Positions 44,484 through 53,781 of a DNA stretch of 64,000 bases are shown piece after piece. The notes below the pieces were generated by a model. That model was not told the DNA's origin and made no database searches. It saw nothing but the letters and a program-made list of their open reading frames with translations. Position 1 is the stretch's first letter. Each line of letters begins with the position of its first letter. The stretch is from positions 186,001-250,000 of the forward strand of contig MKTD01000011.1 of NCBI GenBank assembly GCA_001898165.1. Reading direction: 5' to 3'. Made by a program: the position numbers and the translations under genes. This DNA comes from Bacteroidia bacterium 43-41 (lineage in GTDB: Bacteria > Bacteroidota > Bacteroidia > Bacteroidales > Dysgonomonadaceae).

Positions 44484-46232
44484 CTATAATCCGTCATCCC
44501 ATCCGGGATTTTGAGTAAGGTTTGGATTGAGTAGCCGTTCACTGATGGGTATTGGGTAGAGGTAATCTTTGTTTTCATCAAATTTTTTATGAATATGCGA
44601 GTTAATTAAGATATTTCCTCCTTTATTGCCATTCTCCAAAACTATATCTCCATTCAGTTTAAGCAATTGAACATCTTTAACGTTGGGTTTGGTGTCTCCT
44701 TCGTATAGGATGACATCTACTGTGCCGTCCCGGTCTAGGTCAAACTCACCGAGTCCGGGAAAATAGATTCCCTTGAATTGTTTCGTTAAAGTAGGTCCTT
44801 CTTTCCACCTTATAATATCATCCCAACGAAAATTCTCCATAACTAACTCTATTCGGCGTTCTCTTCTAATTTCAAGAATCACTCCTTTGTTTGAGCCTTG
44901 AACTTTCGGATAGATTTCTGCCAGATAGGGATCAGGATTTGCATTTGCATGTTCGAGATTAATGTTGGGCATGCCAATCCTATCCCTGATAAGTTTTGTC
45001 GATCTGTCTAGATCTGCTTGTGTCAACGTTCCTCTTTCTGCTTTAGCTTCTGCAAAATTTAAAAGTACTTCTGCAAATCGGTATATGGGCATATCATTTG
45101 CAGATTTGGCATAGGTATCCCATTTTCTTTCAGTGACGAATTTAATCAACTGATAACCTGTAACCGTAGCCCCAAATTCCGGAACAAGATGTACGTTTTC
45201 CCCTATGCGTGTATATCCTGGGGTGCGTATTGTTTGCGATAAACGGGGATCCCGGTTTTGAGTTTCTTCATAAAAGTCCATTTTTTCATATCCGGGAATA
45301 TCTGTAAATCTTGATCCGTCTTTCATCAGATAACTGTTTACTAACTTCTTTTCCAGGCCAGGACGTCCATACGATGCTGTCATTGTATAGTAGTTTAAAT
45401 TGTGGTAAACCTGCAATCCGTCATCAAAATTACGTGCAAGAATTATTTCCGTCGGAATTGCATCCATCGAGGAAAATAGGTTTTGATATGCTTTTCCTGT
45501 GTTATCGGTAAAAATTTTGTATGGCCCTGTTCGCATCAGTTCGTCAGAAGCAGCGATTGCGCCATCCAGGAATTTATCTGCATCGGGTAAATTAAACTCT
45601 GTGTGATACTTTCTAAATGTCCCTTCATAGAGACATATTTGCGATTTCAATGCTAAGGCCGTCCATTTTGTCACGGCATTAATTTTAGCAGATGTTTCCA
45701 GATTTGCGACAGCAAAATTTATATCTGCTAAAACCGAATCCATGACAACTGTCCTTGGATCTCTTTTTTTTGTTAATAAGGTTTCGTCATTAGCTTCAAT
45801 GGGGGTTGAATACCAAGGCACATCGCCAAAACGTTTTACTTTTTCGAAATAGAAATATGCTCGAAAAAAACGTGCAACCCCATTATATTTGGCTACAGCT
45901 TTAGTGTCAGGACATTTATGAGAATTTACCAGGAAGTAATTGATATTTCTTAAATCGTTCCAAGACCATCCACCTCCCGAAGTAGGAACGATGCGGGTAC
46001 CCCTTAGCTCGTCAGATAGGTCGGTTGATACGATATTGTCTATCTTTTCATTATATACACCTTCGGCACTCGGCAACATGTTGTAAAATGAGTTGGTATA
46101 TAATTTCAAATCGTTTTCTGTATTGAAAAACGTGTTAGGGGATATAGAATCTAAAGGCAGGTTATTTAAATCGCACGAGGTCATAAGTATCCCTATTCCC
46201 CAGATTAAAATGAATAAATAATTCTTTTTCAT
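44484..46232 (-). CDS. RagB/SusD-family nutrient uptake lipoprotein
   Basis: 582 aa; lipobox (MTSCDLNN), 'YRFAEVLLNFAEAKAERG', 'RRERRIELVMENFRWDDIIRW'. Confidence 0.95.
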   Translation of the reverse strand: MKKNYLFILIWGIGILMTSCDLNNLPLDSISPNTFFNTENDLKLYTNSFYNMLPSAEGVYNEKIDNIVSTDLSDELRGTRIVPTSGGGWSWNDLRNINYFLVNSHKCPDTKAVAKYNGVARFFRAYFYFEKVKRFGDVPWYSTPIEANDETLLTKKRDPRTVVMDSVLADINFAVANLETSAKINAVTKWTALALKSQICLYEGTFRKYHTEFNLPDADKFLDGAIAASDELMRTGPYKIFTDNTGKAYQNLFSSMDAIPTEIILARNFDDGLQVYHNLNYYTMTASYGRPGLEKKLVNSYLMKDGSRFTDIPGYEKMDFYEETQNRDPRLSQTIRTPGYTRIGENVHLVPEFGATVTGYQLIKFVTERKWDTYAKSANDMPIYRFAEVLLNFAEAKAERGTLTQADLDRSTKLIRDRIGMPNINLEHANANPDPYLAEIYPKVQGSNKGVILEIRRERRIELVMENFRWDDIIRWKEGPTLTKQFKGIYFPGLGEFDLDRDGTVDVILYEGDTKPNVKDVQLLKLNGDIVLENGNKGGNILINSHIHKKFDENKDYLYPIPISERLLNPNLTQNPGWDDGL

Positions 46233-46255
46233 TATTGAGTAGTTTTTATTACGGT

Positions 46256-49200
46256 TTATAATGTTATATCAAATCCGAATGAAACGACTTTGGACATCGG
46301 ATAAGTTCTTCCGTTTGTTTCATCTCCGTCAAGCTGCTCAGGATCAATGTATTTTGTGTGCATGGGAGTATAATACCCGAGGTTTTCCCCGCTCACATAT
46401 ATCCTGAATTTTTCAAGGTTCATTTTCCTTGTTATAGAGGCAGGCAATGAGTATCCCAAAATTAAGTTTTTAAGCCTTATATAACCGGCATTTTGAATGT
46501 ATCTGTCATTGGCTTCTCGCAAGTCGTTGTCTGCGTTTAATGCAGTATATCCTCTTAGAAGCGGGAAGTACGCATCTCTATTTTCGGGCGTCCATACATC
46601 CTCTTCGAAGTTGCGTGGAATAAAGGAATAATAAGGACGGGAATAAGGGCCCCAAAATTTGTCGGCATTGTTTCCCGGATACCAATCTCTTTTACCTATA
46701 CCCTGAATGAACGTCGAAAAATCGATTCCATTCCAATTGAAACCAAGATTTAATCCGAAACGATATCTTGGAGTTGTATTTCCAATAATCCGCCTATCTC
46801 CGGGATCATCCAATGTGTTTTTCCCCGGAGATATTTTTTTGTCGCCGTCTAGATCTTTAAATTTAAGATCCCCGGCTTGTAATCGGCTCCAAACGCCCGG
46901 TGAATTTAACCGTTGCCTGTTTATAAGGCTTTGATCGATATCGAAAGATTGCGCTTCCTCATCGCTTTTGAAGATTCCTTCTATTGAATAGCCCCAGATT
47001 TCTCCTAATGTTTGTCCTACGTAGTAATTGGACAATAGGTTCGTAGGATTATCATATTTAGTAATTTTAGCTACATAATCGGATAGCCCAAAAGTTGCCG
47101 AATAACTGAAAGGTTTATTCATTAAATGGAATTGGTCTCTCCACGATATGGAAAGTTCAAAACCTTTAGTTTCAAGATCACCCGCATTCTCTGTAGGAAC
47201 TGATGCTCCAAAAACAGCAGGTAAAACCTTGCCTGGGATCAACATATCAAAAGTCCTTCGTTTGTAAGCATCTCCAGAAATATTTAATTTATTATTCACA
47301 AAACCGAGATCAATTCCCAAGTTTGTAGTCGTTGATTTTTCCCATGTCAGATCGGGTGAGATTGGGCGAGGGCTGTTGATATATTGAATTTTCTGTCCAT
47401 CCGTTATCCAGTTTGATAAACTGGGAGACATCAACGAAATATAAGGATAAAAACTTGACGGGTTTGTATTAGACGGAAGTTGGTTACCTAGAGTTCCGTA
47501 TGATGCTCTTATTTTCATATTGGTAAAAATATTTTTTATCGGTTCCCAGAACGATTCTTCGCTTATTCTGTAGCCGACAGAAAAAGAGGGGAAGAACCCG
47601 TATCTACTACCGCTGCCGAATCTTGAAGTTCCATCGTATCTTCCGTTCATTTCAAATAAATATTTACCGGCATAGTCATAGTTTGCCCTGAAAAAAGCTC
47701 CGAAAAGGGTATATTCGTATGATCCTCCACTTGTTTCCTGATCACCCGTTCCCAGGTTCAAGTCGTTCAATGTCTCACTTAGTAAATTCCTGCGTGAACC
47801 GAAAAGCCGGCTGTACTTTGTGTATTCATAATTAATACCTGCCGTTGCGGCGACATTATGATTGCTAAAACTTTGATTGTAATTAGTATAAATATTGAAA
47901 ACATTCATCGGTTTTAATGTGCGTGTCTGCTTTAATTGGTCAGAATTGTAATTGGGAACTTCCTGTAAAATACCCGGTTCAATGGAGTATCTTGTAACCG
48001 TTGTCCTATACCAATTGTCAGTGGAGTAAAGCGTGTATGAGTAATCTCCAAACAAACTAATATTGTCATTTATTTTTGCTTTCAGAGAAGTCGTATTTAC
48101 CAGTTCATAAATTGAATTTTTTCCTCCGGCTTTCCCCTCTAATAAAAGAGCATATAATCCGTCGCCGATTGAATAGTTGTTTTTTAGGGTGTTGTAGGTG
48201 GGTGTTCCATCGGGATTAACCGGAGCATAAGCCGGAAGAGCATGTACGGTGATATTGACAAAGTTTGAATTGCCTCCTCCTTCTCTACCCTGATATTTAT
48301 ACCCTGAATAATAATATTGAGTATTATTGCTTACATTTAGCCAGGGCAGAAGTTGGGCGCTTATTTTACTTCTTAGGGTATATGAATTGAATTTGTCCGT
48401 ATTTATTTTCATTATACCATCTTTGTGGTAATAAGAACCAGATAACATGAAATTTAACTTTTCATTTCCACCCGATAAATTAATGTTGTGCTGCTGGCTT
48501 GCCTGAGAGGGGGTAAAAATGGTATTCCACCAGTCATAATTTCCATAATAATTATATATATCTTTTCCCTTGACATTTTTAACCACGATCCATGGCCTGT
48601 CCGGATGTTCTGTTTTATCGTATCTTCTTGCTTCCAATTCTCTGTAATCTTCTTCGGAATAGCGGGTATATGTATTTCCGGTAGATCTCAGGAATGCCTC
48701 GTCATTGAGTTTGACATGCTCATATCCGTTGGTTAAAAAATCTGTACTTACTGTTGGAGACGACCACCCAAAATTGTTGTTATAAGAAATAGTCATTTTC
48801 CCTTCTTTGGCACTTTTTGTAGTTACTAAAATAACTCCAAATGCTCCACGCGCTCCATATATGGCTGAGGCCGAGGCATCTTTTAGTACAGAAACAGATT
48901 CAACGTCATAAGGATTAATGCGATTTATATCGCCGGGTACCCCGTCAATTAGGACCAATGGACCTCCACCATTTATAGAGGTGGTTCCTCTAATGTTTAA
49001 ACTTCCGCCAACACCAGGCTGTCCTGAGGAAAAGTGCACATTAAGATTTGGAATCGTACCCTGTAGAATTTGAGACATGTTTGCAACAGGCCGGTCTTCT
49101 AATTCACTTGCAGAAATTTGGCTTACTGCACCCGTTAGATTTACTTTCCTTTGAGTTCCATATCCAACCACCACCACTTCTTCCAGGAGCTCGGAATCTT

Positions 49201-49489
49201 CATGGAGAGTTACATTCAACCGGCTGCTTCCATCCCAGGCAACTTCCTGCTTGGCGAATCCGATGTAGGTAAACACTATGGTTGAATGGGGAGCAGCCTG
49301 GAAGGAGAATTCTCCATCATAGTTTGTGATAGTCCCTTTGGCGGTTCCCTTTTGGACAACGTTTACCCCGATCAGCGGATTGTTGTTCACATCCGTCACA
49401 ACGCCCGAAAGCGTCGCATCTTGTGCATGTGCTGCAAAAACAGAGCACAAGAACCATACAAATAATTTAAATTTTGATAATTTGTTCAT
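46256..49489 (-). CDS. SusC/RagA-family TonB-linked outer membrane protein
   Basis: 1077 aa; signal peptide, CarboxypepD_reg-like domain, 'EEVVVVGYGTQRKVNLTGAVSQI'. Confidence 0.96.
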   Translation of the reverse strand: MNKLSKFKLFVWFLCSVFAAHAQDATLSGVVTDVNNNPLIGVNVVQKGTAKGTITNYDGEFSFQAAPHSTIVFTYIGFAKQEVAWDGSSRLNVTLHEDSELLEEVVVVGYGTQRKVNLTGAVSQISASELEDRPVANMSQILQGTIPNLNVHFSSGQPGVGGSLNIRGTTSINGGGPLVLIDGVPGDINRINPYDVESVSVLKDASASAIYGARGAFGVILVTTKSAKEGKMTISYNNNFGWSSPTVSTDFLTNGYEHVKLNDEAFLRSTGNTYTRYSEEDYRELEARRYDKTEHPDRPWIVVKNVKGKDIYNYYGNYDWWNTIFTPSQASQQHNINLSGGNEKLNFMLSGSYYHKDGIMKINTDKFNSYTLRSKISAQLLPWLNVSNNTQYYYSGYKYQGREGGGNSNFVNITVHALPAYAPVNPDGTPTYNTLKNNYSIGDGLYALLLEGKAGGKNSIYELVNTTSLKAKINDNISLFGDYSYTLYSTDNWYRTTVTRYSIEPGILQEVPNYNSDQLKQTRTLKPMNVFNIYTNYNQSFSNHNVAATAGINYEYTKYSRLFGSRRNLLSETLNDLNLGTGDQETSGGSYEYTLFGAFFRANYDYAGKYLFEMNGRYDGTSRFGSGSRYGFFPSFSVGYRISEESFWEPIKNIFTNMKIRASYGTLGNQLPSNTNPSSFYPYISLMSPSLSNWITDGQKIQYINSPRPISPDLTWEKSTTTNLGIDLGFVNNKLNISGDAYKRRTFDMLIPGKVLPAVFGASVPTENAGDLETKGFELSISWRDQFHLMNKPFSYSATFGLSDYVAKITKYDNPTNLLSNYYVGQTLGEIWGYSIEGIFKSDEEAQSFDIDQSLINRQRLNSPGVWSRLQAGDLKFKDLDGDKKISPGKNTLDDPGDRRIIGNTTPRYRFGLNLGFNWNGIDFSTFIQGIGKRDWYPGNNADKFWGPYSRPYYSFIPRNFEEDVWTPENRDAYFPLLRGYTALNADNDLREANDRYIQNAGYIRLKNLILGYSLPASITRKMNLEKFRIYVSGENLGYYTPMHTKYIDPEQLDGDETNGRTYPMSKVVSFGFDITL

Positions 49490-49875
49490 AATTTTTTTGT
49501 TAAATAAAAATCTGGACTCTCTTCTAAAACTTTCGGTAAAGAAAGAATTTTATTGTTACGAAATAATGACAAAAAAATAAAGAAATTGTTACTTGACATA
49601 AGCCAAATCATTTCCACATACCATTTTTGATGTTTAATCTATTAGTAAATCAAGGTGTTAATTCTCTATTTTGATTAGAAAATCAACAGATTAAGCGGAA
49701 CTTGCCGGACCGGATGGTGTCGCATTTTTTAATAGCAAAATTATAATTTTGTTTGTGCGGCAAACTTAAACGTTAAAATTAATGTATTCTAACATTCGAA
49801 GTTGTTTAACTTCAAATATCGGGGAGTAAAATACAACTATAAAGGAATAAAATGCAATGTTGTATAAATTTTTTG

Positions 49876-49883
49876 TATTTTTG
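49876..49883 (+). promoter_or_regulatory. -7-like box of the XRE gene
   Basis: TATTTTTG, 50 bp upstream of the ATG. Confidence 0.4.
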
Positions 49884-49932
49884 CTGATAAAGAAGTTCTA
49901 TGTTTCATCTTTCAGCATAAAGCAAAATAATT

Positions 49933-50373
49933 ATGGAAACAACTTATGAGGTTAACCGGAAACATCTGGGATATAATGTGAAGCGCCTTCGTGAAATTCT
50001 GGGCGTGAAACAGGAAGATTTGGCGGAACGGCTGAATCTGACACAACAATCGGTATCTAAGATTGAGAATAAAGAAGATCTGGATAATGAAACGCTGGAG
50101 AAGATAGCAAACGCGATGAATATCCCTTCGGAAGCCATAAAGAATTTTACCGATGAAGGAGCGGTGCATATTGTATCGAACACATTCTCTGATAATTCCT
50201 CGGCATTGTACAATAATTACACGATCAATAACCCAATCGAGCGGATCGTGCAGTTGTACGATGAAAAGGTGGAACTTTATGAACGGATGCTTAAATCGGA
50301 GCAGGAAAAGGTTGCCTTGCTGGAAGAGTTGCTCAGGAATGAATCGGCAGCGAGGGCCGGCGGGCTTAAATAA
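49933..50373 (+). CDS. XRE-family helix-turn-helix regulator
   Basis: 146 aa; N-terminal HTH 'KRLREILGVKQEDLAERLNLTQQSVSKIENK', C-terminal coiled coil. Confidence 0.9.
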   Translation: METTYEVNRKHLGYNVKRLREILGVKQEDLAERLNLTQQSVSKIENKEDLDNETLEKIANAMNIPSEAIKNFTDEGAVHIVSNTFSDNSSALYNNYTINNPIERIVQLYDEKVELYERMLKSEQEKVALLEELLRNESAARAGGLK

Positions 50374-50380
50374 AACAAAA

Positions 50381-50409
50381 ACTTCCCAATTGCAATGCAA
50401 TCGGGAAGT
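50381..50409. terminator. Hairpin between convergent XRE and RRM genes
   Basis: acttcccaattgca-a-tgcaatcgggaagt (1 mismatch). Confidence 0.7.
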
Positions 50410-50427
50410 CATTCAGGAGGTTGACGA

Positions 50428-50709
50428 TTAATATTGTCTTCTGTTGTAACCGCCGCTGCTTCTTTCCGTTTTTGGACGGGCAACGTTTACGGTGATTGTT
50501 TTCCCTTCAAACTCGGTGTTATTCAACTCATCGATGGCCTTTTGGCCGTTGGCGTCGTCTGGCATTTCTACAAAGCCGAAACCTCTTGACCGGCCGCTGT
50601 CTCTGTCTTTTATTATGTTGGCAGAAGAGACTTCGCCATATTCTGCGAATAATTCCTGTAAGCTTTCTGTTGTTGTGCTGTAGCTTAAATTTGATACGTA
50701 AATGTTCAT
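50428..50709 (-). CDS. RRM-domain RNA-binding protein
   Basis: 93 aa; RNP2 'IYVSNL', RNP1 'RGFGFVEM'. Confidence 0.97.
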   Translation of the reverse strand: MNIYVSNLSYSTTTESLQELFAEYGEVSSANIIKDRDSGRSRGFGFVEMPDDANGQKAIDELNNTEFEGKTITVNVARPKTERSSGGYNRRQY

Positions 50710-50757
50710 TTTCTTTTTTTTAAAATTGTTGTTTAATAATCGTATGTTGATTATCTT

Positions 50758-51183
50758 TTATTTAATAATGGTTATATTTACCGCGTCCATCCCCATTTTG
50801 CCTCGTTCCAAATCGAAAGTGACCGTGTCTCCTTCTTCGATGGAGGCAAAAGCGTTTTTGATATGAAAAAAATGTTTTTCGCCTGAGTTGGAATTTTTTA
50901 TAAAACCAAATCCCCGGTTTACGTTAAAAAAATCCACTTTGCCTCTTAGCGCTATCTTCTCTTCTTCTTCTTTTTTAGGGGTTGAAATGGCGATGCTTTC
51001 TATTGCTATCTTCTCTCTTTTTTGAAGTTCGGGTGGAGTGTCGGTAATATTTCCGAACTCGTCCACATACGCAATCATCTCTTCAAATGATTTGCTTGTG
51101 TTGTTAATCTTGCGATCTTCTCTGCGTTTTTGTTTTTCCTGTTTTTTTTCTTTTCTTTTTCTTTCGAATTCTTTTTTAATCAT
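50758..51183 (-). CDS. Cold-shock-domain protein with basic N-terminal extension
   Basis: 141 aa; 'GKVDFFNVNRGFGFIKNSNSGEKHFFHIKNA'. Confidence 0.92.
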   Translation of the reverse strand: MIKKEFERKRKEKKQEKQKRREDRKINNTSKSFEEMIAYVDEFGNITDTPPELQKREKIAIESIAISTPKKEEEEKIALRGKVDFFNVNRGFGFIKNSNSGEKHFFHIKNAFASIEEGDTVTFDLERGKMGMDAVNITIIK

Positions 51184-51623
51184 TTTATTTAGTTTGCGAT
51201 TAAGCGAAGCCGGATTACATCTGTCGGTACATTAATTCGCTAATCGATGTTTTTTCAGCTACCCATACTGCCTTGAATAACAGGCAGCTCGATTTCTTTA
51301 TTGGTCCAAACAAGAAAGCTGATGTTGAGATCGATTTAAACGATGAAAAGACTTACCTGGTGAGGGTAGGGCGATGCACTGCCGTGAAGGATATCAATAT
51401 GAACTTGATTGTTTAGGCTACAAAGATATAACTTTTTTATTGATTTTCAGTTATTTTCAATATTTTGTAATTATGGAAAGTTAAAGCTCGATACTTTCGC
51501 TTATTTATCTTCCTCAAAAGAAATGACTACTGAATATTAGCTATTTACAATCTAATGATACAAATGCGATACAGATAAAATGATTATCATCGGTAACATT
51601 ATCATTATTTTATTACTCAATGG

Positions 51624-52508
51624 TTATTCATTCTCTTCGTAATAGTATGAATAGTCGATTCCTTTCATAAACATTTCACGGCTATTGATTTCATCCGTCA
51701 GAGCGTTTTTCAGCAGGTGTTTTATATCTGCGCTGTTTGTAGCACTTTTTATCATAGCATTCATGTACTCGGTCTTACCGATTTTGCTCCAATCAACGCA
51801 CTTTTTCAAGTTCTTTTTCAATATTAAATCCAACCAAATGCGCGTACTTCGCCCGTTGCCTTCCATGAATGGGTGAGCAATATTCATTTCCACATATTTA
51901 TCAACAATCTCGTCAAATGTGTTTTCAGGCATTTCTTCTATTTGCTTTAAAGTATTGCCGAGAAAGTGTGATACTGCAAATTGGAACCCGCCCTTTGAAA
52001 TGTTCTTTTGCCTTATCTGTCCAGCAAAATCGTAAAGCCCACCAAATAGGTAGGCATGGATTTGCTGCAAGCCTTTTGTTGTTCCAACTTCCTCTTCGTT
52101 AATGAGATTGCTCTCAAAAAAAGAATATGCCTTTTTCTTACTTTGTCCGTCAATACTGTTGTCACTATAGGTGAACCAATCAAGGAACTTTACGGCTTTG
52201 TTATTGGGAAAATGTTTGGCAAGAGAAATAACACCATCACTATCAAGTGTGTCGGCTAAACGTTTTTTGCCATCTGGAGCTATAAATTTGAAACCGTGAG
52301 TGGTACTCACAAGTTGATTTTGCTCTTTGGTTAGTTTACGTTTTAACCAACGCCAATAGTTGTTTGCTTTCGTATAATCGTCTTGTCCATAGAGTACAGC
52401 AACGACATCAACAACATTAAACCACCATTTGTTATTCTCTTCATCCCAGACAGCCCGTACCTCACGGTCGTCGAAAAAACGGATTGATATTTTTGTATTG
52501 TTGTTCAT
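51624..52508 (-). CDS. BroN-like N-terminal domain fused to a Fic/DOC AMPylase domain
   Basis: Start at MNNNTKIS; '[12 protein letters not shown]' Fic motif; N-terminus ([26 protein letters not shown]) resembles Bro-N/phage-antirepressor-type domains. Confidence 0.88.
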   Translation of the reverse strand: MNNNTKISIRFFDDREVRAVWDEENNKWWFNVVDVVAVLYGQDDYTKANNYWRWLKRKLTKEQNQLVSTTHGFKFIAPDGKKRLADTLDSDGVISLAKHFPNNKAVKFLDWFTYSDNSIDGQSKKKAYSFFESNLINEEEVGTTKGLQQIHAYLFGGLYDFAGQIRQKNISKGGFQFAVSHFLGNTLKQIEEMPENTFDEIVDKYVEMNIAHPFMEGNGRSTRIWLDLILKKNLKKCVDWSKIGKTEYMNAMIKSATNSADIKHLLKNALTDEINSREMFMKGIDYSYYYEENE

Positions 52509-52521
52509 ATTAAGATCCTTA

Positions 52522-52941
52522 TTATCCAGCAGCTTCAATTACTGCATCGGGATGTTCTCGGCACGTATGCAACACCGATTTACAGAAGCTGACGAAAATA
52601 TCATAGTTGCCCCATCCATTGGAAGGATTATAAGCTTTGTATTTCTCGGGATCATTCTCTAACTCTTTAATGGCTTTTTCAAGCGGTGCAATCATTTGTG
52701 AAGCAGAAGTGATACATATCTCCTCAGGAGACCATAAAGCTTTATATAATCCGACAGCCTCTGCCATCTTGTTGAGATTGTGGGTGACGTTATGAGAAGC
52801 TAACCTCGCATCCTCGTAATTGTCCTCAAGGCGTTCTAATTCTTCCTCAATGGCTCGTCGCTTGTTTGTGAGGTCATCAATATTACGCCTGATTTGATCG
52901 AAATCAACATCTTTCTTGAAAAAATACAAATCTAAGCTCAT
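52522..52941 (-). CDS. Conserved-looking hypothetical coiled-coil protein in the BroN-Fic operon
   Basis: 139 aa; 13-bp gaps to both neighbours, same strand; heptad-rich N-terminal half. Confidence 0.7.
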   Translation of the reverse strand: MSLDLYFFKKDVDFDQIRRNIDDLTNKRRAIEEELERLEDNYEDARLASHNVTHNLNKMAEAVGLYKALWSPEEICITSASQMIAPLEKAIKELENDPEKYKAYNPSNGWGNYDIFVSFCKSVLHTCREHPDAVIEAAG

Positions 52942-52954
52942 GATGCAATGTTAT

Positions 52955-53266
52955 TTATTCTGTTTTGTTGTTTTCTTCTTTCTTATTCTTCTCTTTAATA
53001 GACAGAATGCTTTTCGCATTCAACGGACTTACCACTTTCTTACCTGTTTCTGTGATCATAGCTACCTGGGGACAATTTGTCCCTATGTAGTCTCCAAGTA
53101 AAGAATCTCGCTTTCGCAATTTTTTCAAATAATCCGTAGGATTCGTACTATCTGTTAGAGCCTCGACAATATCAACGATTGAGAAATACCATTCCTCTTC
53201 TTCATCATTCCATGATGAACGTATTTTTCTATTTTCAAAAATCTTTATTGATTTTTCTTTCTCCAT
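52955..53266 (-). CDS. Small BroN-domain protein, probably internally deleted
   Basis: 103 aa; 'KIFENRKIRSSWNDEEEEWYFSIVDIVEALTDSTNPTDYLKKLRKRDSLLGDYIGTNCPQVAMITETGKK' joined directly to a C-terminal-type 'VVSPLNAKSILSIKEKNKK'. Confidence 0.7.
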   Translation of the reverse strand: MEKEKSIKIFENRKIRSSWNDEEEEWYFSIVDIVEALTDSTNPTDYLKKLRKRDSLLGDYIGTNCPQVAMITETGKKVVSPLNAKSILSIKEKNKKEENNKTE

Positions 53267-53307
53267 GATTATCCTATTTTTGTGTGAAAAATCTCATTTT
53301 TTATTTG

Positions 53308-53400
53308 CTATTCATTTTCTTCATAATAATATGAATAATCAATTCCCTTCATGAACATTTCACGGCTGTTGATTTCATCCGTCAGGGCGTTTTTTAGCAA
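53308..53400 (-). pseudogene. C-terminal fragment of a second fic gene
   Basis: Encodes [30 protein letters not shown], matching the intact Fic C-terminus. Confidence 0.9.
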
Positions 53401-53407
53401 TTTCTTT

Positions 53408-53569
53408 AGTTCTGATTTTAAAACTGTTTAACTCGGCTTGATTTCTAATTATGGCGAATTCGCCATAATTAGAATAGGGATTGTATAATTTCTTTCAAAT
53501 ACTAATATATTCAAGTGTGTTCCTGTTTCTGAGCCAATCGGAAATAAAGAAATCACCGTCTTTTGCCAT
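53408..53569 (-). pseudogene. KilA-N-domain gene fragment with internal stop
   Basis: MAKDGDFFISDWLRNRNTLEYISI*KKLYNPYSNYGEFAIIRNQAELNSFKI; resembles KilA-N proteins with a TGA where a Trp (W-E/K) is expected. Confidence 0.7.
53443..53474. repeat. 32-bp perfect palindrome
   Basis: ttctaattatggcgaattcgccataattagaa. Confidence 0.95.
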
Positions 53570-53616
53570 AATTATTTAGTTTTTAAAATTATACTCTTTC
53601 CACTTCCTCTGCCCAA

Positions 53617-53781
53617 TTATTGCCCAATAGCCAATTCATAAAAACTTCCAGCTCCAAAACCAGTATTATTTGCCAATCTATATTTAGTTACAAGCTCAGT
53701 CAAGTCATAAGTAGCGGTTCTTTTAGACACCTCATTTATCTCTTGATACTCTTTATTCGTAATTTTTCCCTTTTCTTTCAT
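53617..53781 (-). pseudogene. C-terminal winged-helix fragment of an AlbA_2/ATP-binding-type protein
   Basis: MKEKGKITNKEYQEINEVSKRTATYDLTELVTKYRLANNTGFGAGSFYELAIGQ*, homologous in arrangement to the end of 56717-58024 and to 59667-59864. Confidence 0.75.
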
